Source of the DNA: Undaria pinnatifida
Lineage: Eukaryota > Sar > Phaeophyceae > Laminariales > Alariaceae
DNA length: 64,000 nucleotides
Reading direction: 5' to 3'
NCBI GenBank assembly: GCA_012845835.1
Contig: JABAKD010000001.1
Span: 15,315,382 to 15,379,381, forward strand
In this document: one piece after another, positions 58,988 through 64,000 of the stretch
Numbering within the stretch: position 1 is the first letter of the stretch
Layout: each line of letters opens with the position of its first letter
The notes under the pieces: model-generated
The model's database searches: none
What the model was told of the DNA's origin: nothing
Seen by the model: only the letters and a program-made list of their open reading frames with translations
Translations under genes and position numbers: made by a program

Positions 58988-59076
58988 GTAAGGACCTACC
59001 TGAAGTTTGTTCGAGCAAAACGAGACATCGCGCTGCGGGGCATGGAAGGGGAGTTCGACGACATCAACAGCGACAG
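58988..59076 (+). CDS. LZTFL1: LZTFL1-like exon a
   Basis: Begins after an AG at 58986-58987 (the acceptor lacks a strong pyrimidine tract, so the edge is uncertain) with VRTYLKFVRAKRD and ends DDINSD plus AG, donor CAG/GTATGT, phase 2. Confidence 0.8.
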
Positions 59077-62000
59077 GTATGTTTGCACCGCCTTAAGTTA
59101 TACCAGGTACAGCAGTACCCCCCCCCCCCAATATTGCCGGTGTGCGCCAAGCCCGACACACCGATATTATTCAGGGCACCGGCACTTTTGATAACAGGGT
59201 TGATGCGATAAACAATTGCTGTTCATGAATAGAGTTCAAGTCGTTCCAAGCGTTTCATTGGCACTGTAGAGGGCGTTGGCACTATTCAACCGGCCCCATC
59301 GGGAGCCTGGCAATCTCGTGGAGTTTATTTTATCTATCCCAGGTCTCTGCTGCCGAACCATTTTTTTTTTTTTCTTTCGTTAACACTCAAGCGGATACTA
59401 AGCGTGCTCGTCACTCCATCGAGCGATCGATTTGCGTTCCCGCTATCCGTGTAATTAATGCGTTGTCGTTATACCAGGTGCGTGCTTAGCCAAAGTTATG
59501 AATGCATCCACCGCCATAAGTTTTAACGCACGTTTCTTCGGACTTGTCAGGCGCAAAAACAAAAATGCACCCCAGGCATATCAGTACGAGTCACAGCTAA
59601 TTATAATGCCGTACATCAACAGCGAGCCTATGTTGTTCTGCGGCGTTCACTTTATCCGGCCGACCTGCTATCTCGTCGTTCCAGGGGGACCCCGGGGTGC
59701 TATTCTTACGCTTGCTTTTGGGTAGTAGGTGGCCGGTTCGTCTTTTTCACCAACGGTCATACGGACTGATATCCGATGCGCGCCTACGACAGAGGCAGCA
59801 TTCTTTGAGTTGAATGACGGGGCTTTTTCCTTGACCGCCAGGAAAAATCTTCGAAATTTCCACTCTCGTTTTCGCCAAAAAAAAAAAAAATGCTTCGTAG
59901 GAAGTGTTACCTCCAGGCCATCATGGGAACCTTCTTTTGTTGTTGTTGTTGTTGCATCGAGCATGTCGTTCGTACTCGTGGCGCTTTTTTTTCGTTTTTG
60001 CTTTCATCTTTAGTATTTTTTTTTTTTGATATTGTCGGGTGGGACGTAAAGGCGCTTCAAGCCTACGGAAGGGAGAGGTCGTTCTCGGGGGCTGTTCTTT
60101 CGGTGGCTCGGGGTCGCTCGCGCGAGGGGCTGATTCTTACCACGATAGCCTCCCCCGAAAACCAGCGATTTTCTTTTGACGAACGTTTCATGGCTGCTCG
60201 ACACAAGGCAGGGTACTATTAATATTGAAAAAAAGTATTCATATATCATTTTCTTGTGTGCAAAGATCTAACGATCTACGATGCTGGGGCGACAAGGGGC
60301 ATCGTATTTCAGGAGATGCGACCCGGAGCTGGTTTTGAAACCGGCGATTTCGGTGAAGAAATGTTGGGGGGGCTATCGTAGAACGACTCGAGTGACCCTC
60401 GCCATGTTCCGTTGTCGCGATCTTAAGCTCTTTCGTGCTGGTGGTTTTATTTTGGCGATACAAATCCGCAATGGATTGGACTATCCACATCGTGCCGAAC
60501 AAAATACGTTCATTAACATCATCCTAAGCTCTTTCGTGCTGGTTTTATTTTGGCGATACAAATCCGCAATGGATTGGACCATCCACATCGCGCCGAACCA
60601 AATACCTTCATTACCATCATCCTAACATCGTTCGTGCTGGCTTTTGTTTGGCGATGTAAATCCGCGATAGATTGGACTATCCACATCGCACCGAACAAAC
60701 TACCCAATTAACATCATCTTAAGCTTTTTTGTGCTGGTTTTGTTTGGCGATACAAATCCGCAATGGATTGGACTATCCACATCGCGCCGAACAAAATACC
60801 TTCATTACCATCATCCTAACATCTTTCGTGCTGGCTTTGTTTAGCGATGTAAATCCGCTATAGATTGGACTATCCACATCGCGCCGAACAAAATGCCTTC
60901 ATTAACATCATCCTAAGCTCTTTCGTGCTGGCTTTGTTTAGCGATGTAAATCCGCGATGGATTGGACTATCCACTTCGCGCCGAACAAACTACCCAATTA
61001 ACATCATCTCCAGCTTTTTCTGTGCTGGTTTAATTGAGCGATATGAATCCGCCATCGATTGGACCACTCACATCGCACCGAACGAAATACCTTTTATTAA
61101 CATCATCTTGAGCTTTTTCGTGCTGGTTTTATTTTGGCGATATAAATCCGCCATCGATTGGACTATCCACATCGCGCCGAACAAACTACGTTTACCAACA
61201 TCATCTCCAACTCTTTTTCGTGCTGGTTTTATTTTCGCGATGTAAGCCCGCAACGGATAGGACCATCCACATCGCGCCGAACAAACTGCCTACGTTTGTT
61301 ATCGCCAGCGAGGTAGAGAAGAGTCGCTCGCGCGAGTAGCTCAAAGCGGGTGGTGAGAAAGGAGGTACTAACATGTGTTAACATCCCCCTACCTTCCGCA
61401 GCCTTCTAGTCGTTACAAGGAAAATGATGAGCTCACCTCTACCGTGCCGTGGGACCCCCCCCCCCCCCCCCTTAATGCATTAGGGTACGGCCTTGGAAAG
61501 CCGGCAATTACCTGCTCACGGTAGGTAATTGGCCGTTTTCATATGGTAGGATGGCGTTTTTTGTATTCGGGATAGTCAGGAGACGGAGAGACTCGTGCCT
61601 CCCGTCCCGGACGTTGTCCGCCTCTCGGTGGAAGTATTAATACTGGTATGATGGTAAACATGCTTTTCTGCTGCATCGTCAGAAGCTAAGAAAGCGCGTC
61701 GCCACCAAGGACTGGCTCACTGGCTCAGTCGACAGACCTTGCCAGGGGGTACGCCGCGTCTCAGCCCAAATCACTTTGACAGGCAGGGACAGCATGTTTG
61801 CGCGAAAAAAGAAATATATATTACTTGTGTATATACTTGTATGTATTTCTGGATGGATGACGGGGCTCCTTGGCCTGAAATCGCCAAGACTGCCATTTTT
61901 CTTGTTTCGTTTGTTTGTTTGTTTGTTCGTTTGTCTAGGTCATGTTTTGGTTTTTGTTTTTGTTTAGTTCGGGGTTTTGCTCTTTTCAGTTTACAAAACC

Positions 62001-64000
62001 AAATCCCCCCCCCCAAAAAAAGAAGAGAGCACTTTTTTGAGGGTCAAGAAAGGTATGGAGCTCCTCGGGAGTGAAGATCTTAGGAAGGCAAAAACTGAAG
62101 GGTGCATCTCTGCCGTGGCACGTCGTAAAAAGCAATCGAAGTAATGATTGCACCAAAAAAAACTTTGAGGGGTACATATAATTATCAAAAGGGTACTGTA
62201 GACGTGCTCTCTTTATTTACGCAATATATTTTCTAACAAGGACCAAACGTAGTAATCGGAACCCAACGGTATACACAAAAACCTATGTATTATATATACC
62301 AAGTATATGTTTGCCTGTTATGATTTGCCCTGTTTGGTCTTGATTTGCCGTGTTCCACGGCCATGATGGTTTGATTTGTTCCGCACCTTGAGAGCGCTGC
62401 ACGTTCGATTATTTTGTGCTCTTCCTTCTCCAAACGTCCCGCTCGCTGCCTACAAATGCATAACCTCTGGTTTGATTCCCCTTGATGGCTTCGGTGTGAG
62501 CAGGCTCTCCGAGGACATGTACAGCCAAGAAGACGTGGAGGAGATCCTGGACGGCTTGAGGGGTTGTGTGGTGACGAACCTCCGACAAGAGGTGAGGAGG
62601 CGAGCCACGGCAGACGGGAGTTTTTTTTGCTGCAACCCTTCCTAAATGATGGGGATTACTTGACCCCCAAGATCCCCGGAATTTTCATTCTTGTTTTTGC
62701 AGCTATGTTTTTTTGTTGTTGGTGTTCCTAAGCCAGGGTGGGCTTATTCGTTGGGTTGCGCCTTAAGTTTGCCTCAATATAGTGTTTTTTGTTTTTGTTT
62801 TGGGGGGGGGTTAGAAAGAGCATGATAGAAAGAAGCGGTGCTGTCGTCAAGAAGAGTGTACAAAGCGTACCGTTATGCGTTCGACGCGCACTGCCGCTGG
62901 CTGTGAAAGAGAGAGCGTAGAAGGCAAGGCGCCAGTCGCCGATACCGCCACCGTGCTCGAACCATGCCGTGGTGATGAAATGTGCACACCGGTACAGGGC
63001 GAAGAAGCCCCTCAGAAGAAAAAAGTGCCCGTCTCTGCGCCACGTAGCATGCGCCTGAATGGCCGCACGAAGGAGCCCTGCTTTCTGCTTTCTTGGCGAC
63101 CGGATTTGGTGAGATGTGTTCCCGTCGTTTTCTTGCTCGGGTGGTGGAAATGAAGGTGCGGAGGCATGAAACGCGTGTGACAGCGCATACAAGGAAGACA
63201 CACGCGACCGGGCCTGCCCAGTACTTCCCTTCCCCCTTCGCCCTTGCCCCCCCCCCCCCCCCCTCCCCTCCCCCTCCCCCTCTTTCACCCCCCCTCCCCC
63301 TCTTTCCCCCCCCTCACCACCGCCCCTCCCCCCCCCCCCCCCCTCCCCCCCTTCCACCCCCCCTCCACCCCTTCCACCCCCCCCCCCTCCCCCCCTCCCC
63401 CCACTCCTCTCCCCCCCCCCTATTGATCGGTCAACAATTACTACGCGTGACAATTGTATCCCGCAGCTGACGTCGGTTTTTATTTTTAGAGGAGTAGTAA
63501 ATCGCGACATACACCTTGCGTGCACCAACACCAATAGCAACACAATCGAGCACCAAATATACCAACATTGTACGCAGCAGTCCCGGTCCCTGTTCTGTGT
63601 GGTACCTTACGAGACGAAGAATACACGCACTAGCGTGGCACCCCCGAAGCCATCCCAGGATGGTGCGGTCATCTGTAGGACGCTATCGTGGCAAGCGATT
63701 TCCCCGCACTGAACTGGGGCTCCGCACAAAATGGGTACCGCACAAGCACGGGACTACGGCTGCTGTACCATCCAGGGATATCGCATTCCTTGCGGTACGT
63801 TGTGCGACGAGGTCGTGAAACGCGATTTCCACCGCACTAAGCTGGGCTCCCGCGCTAAGGGGTCTCGCACTAACATGGCCACCCGCACTAAACGATACCG
63901 CACATGTCGCGGGGCCACGGTTGTATGCGAATTGACAGGTTGGCGCGGTGGCGAATATGAGCGCGTTGTTGATGAAGCAGATGCTCGAAGACGCCGAGCA
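58988..64000 (+). CDS. LZTFL1: LZTFL1/BBS17-like protein, partial (three internal exons)
   Basis: Joined exons 58988-59076, 62504-62591 and 63939 to the window end read YLKFVRAKRDIALRGMEGEF, DDINSDRLSEDMYSQEDVEE, ILDGLRGCVVTNLRQE and ANMSALLMKQMLEDAE. This is the conserved N-terminal part of LZTFL1 (human YMRFARSKRGLRL ... RLVEDTFTIDEVSEVLNGLQ). All phases fit. Family knowledge: LZTFL1 binds the BBSome and controls its entry to cilia; its C-terminal half is a coiled coil, here beyond the window. The start exon was not found: in frame upstream of 58988 there is a TGA at 58973. Confidence 0.85.
59117..59309. mobile_element. CCGGCACTA MITE in LZTFL1 intron
   Basis: CCAATATTGCCGGTGTGCGCC at the left, GGCACTATTCAACCGGCCCC and ATCGGGAGCC at the right, with the GTTCAAGTCGTTCCAAGCG middle. 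Confidence 0.7.
60400..61290. repeat. ~100-120-bp tandem array in LZTFL1 intron, seven to eight units
   Basis: Each unit has TTTCGTGCTGG, TTTTATTTTGGCGAT, AAATCCGCAATGGATTGGAC and ATCCACATCGCGCCGAAC. Frames through it on both strands are repeat artefacts. Confidence 0.93.
61850..62135. repeat. Dispersed ~300-bp repeat
   Basis: GGATGACGGGGCTCCTTGG, TCGCCAAGACTGCC and GTGCATCTCTGCCGTGGCA in the order of the family at 55735. Confidence 0.65.
62504..62591 (+). CDS. LZTFL1: LZTFL1-like exon b
   Basis: Acceptor GAGCAG, then RLSEDMYSQEDVEEILDGLR and VVTNLRQE; donor GAG/GTGAGG, phase 0. Confidence 0.88.
62628..62860. repeat. Dispersed ~300-bp repeat directly after LZTFL1 exon b
   Basis: CTTCCTAAATGATGGGGAT, CCCAAGATCCCCGGA and TTGGGTTGCGCCTTAAG in family order. 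Confidence 0.6.
63243..63421. repeat. Poly-C/CCCT low-complexity tract
   Basis: Almost only C and T on the plus strand; the long Gly/Pro frames over it are compositional. Confidence 0.9.
63939..64000 (+). CDS. LZTFL1: LZTFL1-like exon c (cut by window end)
   Basis: Acceptor TTGACAG, then VGAVANMSALLMKQMLEDAE, matching human LINTAYTNVLLLRQLFAQAE. The exon continues past the window. Confidence 0.82.

Overview
The window is nuclear DNA from a eukaryote, most likely an alga with a red-derived complex plastid such as a photosynthetic stramenopile (a brown-alga-like genome would fit; the species is not determined). The evidence is many GT-AG and a few GC-AG introns of hundreds to thousands of bases, very abundant short tandem repeats, dispersed non-autonomous transposons, and a Cdc48 whose N-terminus carries a signal peptide plus a transit-peptide-like stretch. 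Only about 9% of the 64 kb is recognisable coding sequence. All exon models were read by eye from splice sites, reading phase and family similarity; no transcript data were available.

Three genes can be reconstructed. (1) Minus strand, 25081 to 503: a 19-exon gene for a 930-residue Cdc48/p97 AAA ATPase. Every splice phase closes and the order N domain, D1, D2, acidic tail is complete. The N-terminal presequence points to the symbiont-derived Cdc48 of the SELMA protein importer in the periplastid compartment. (2) Minus strand, 52190 to 32439: an 11-exon gene for a 960-residue F-box plus cyclin-box protein resembling cyclin F; its first exon is joined across an 8.2-kb intron on phase and splice-site grounds. 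(3) Plus strand, from about 58988 and leaving the window at 64000: three exons of an LZTFL1/BBS17-like protein, a BBSome regulator that implies a flagellated stage; its first and last parts are not in view.

The most unusual feature is a set of 'exon echoes'. Next to at least seven exons of the Cdc48 gene and five of the cyclin gene lie one to four decayed partial copies of the same exon edge plus its splice site, at periods mostly of 60 to 250 bp. The clearest is a five-unit ladder of the Cdc48 D1 exon (12357 to 13212, 210 to 219 bp period). Some echoes keep open frames and splice sites, others have stops, frameshifts or insertions. One echo is interrupted by about 88 bp of a dispersed element that begins GT and ends AG.

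The other DNA is introns and intergenic sequence full of repeats: about 90-bp elements bounded by TTAA with TTAACCCCTTTA ends (piggyBac-like MITEs), about 190-bp GGGGGCTCCC/CCGGCACTA palindromic elements, a 1.1-kb foldback element with long arms around a minisatellite, a hAT transposase C-terminal relic, a non-LTR reverse-transcriptase C-terminal relic, and many microsatellites. The intergenic region 25.1 to 32.4 kb is essentially mobile and repetitive. The region 52.2 to 59.0 kb contains one unassigned 249-residue open frame.
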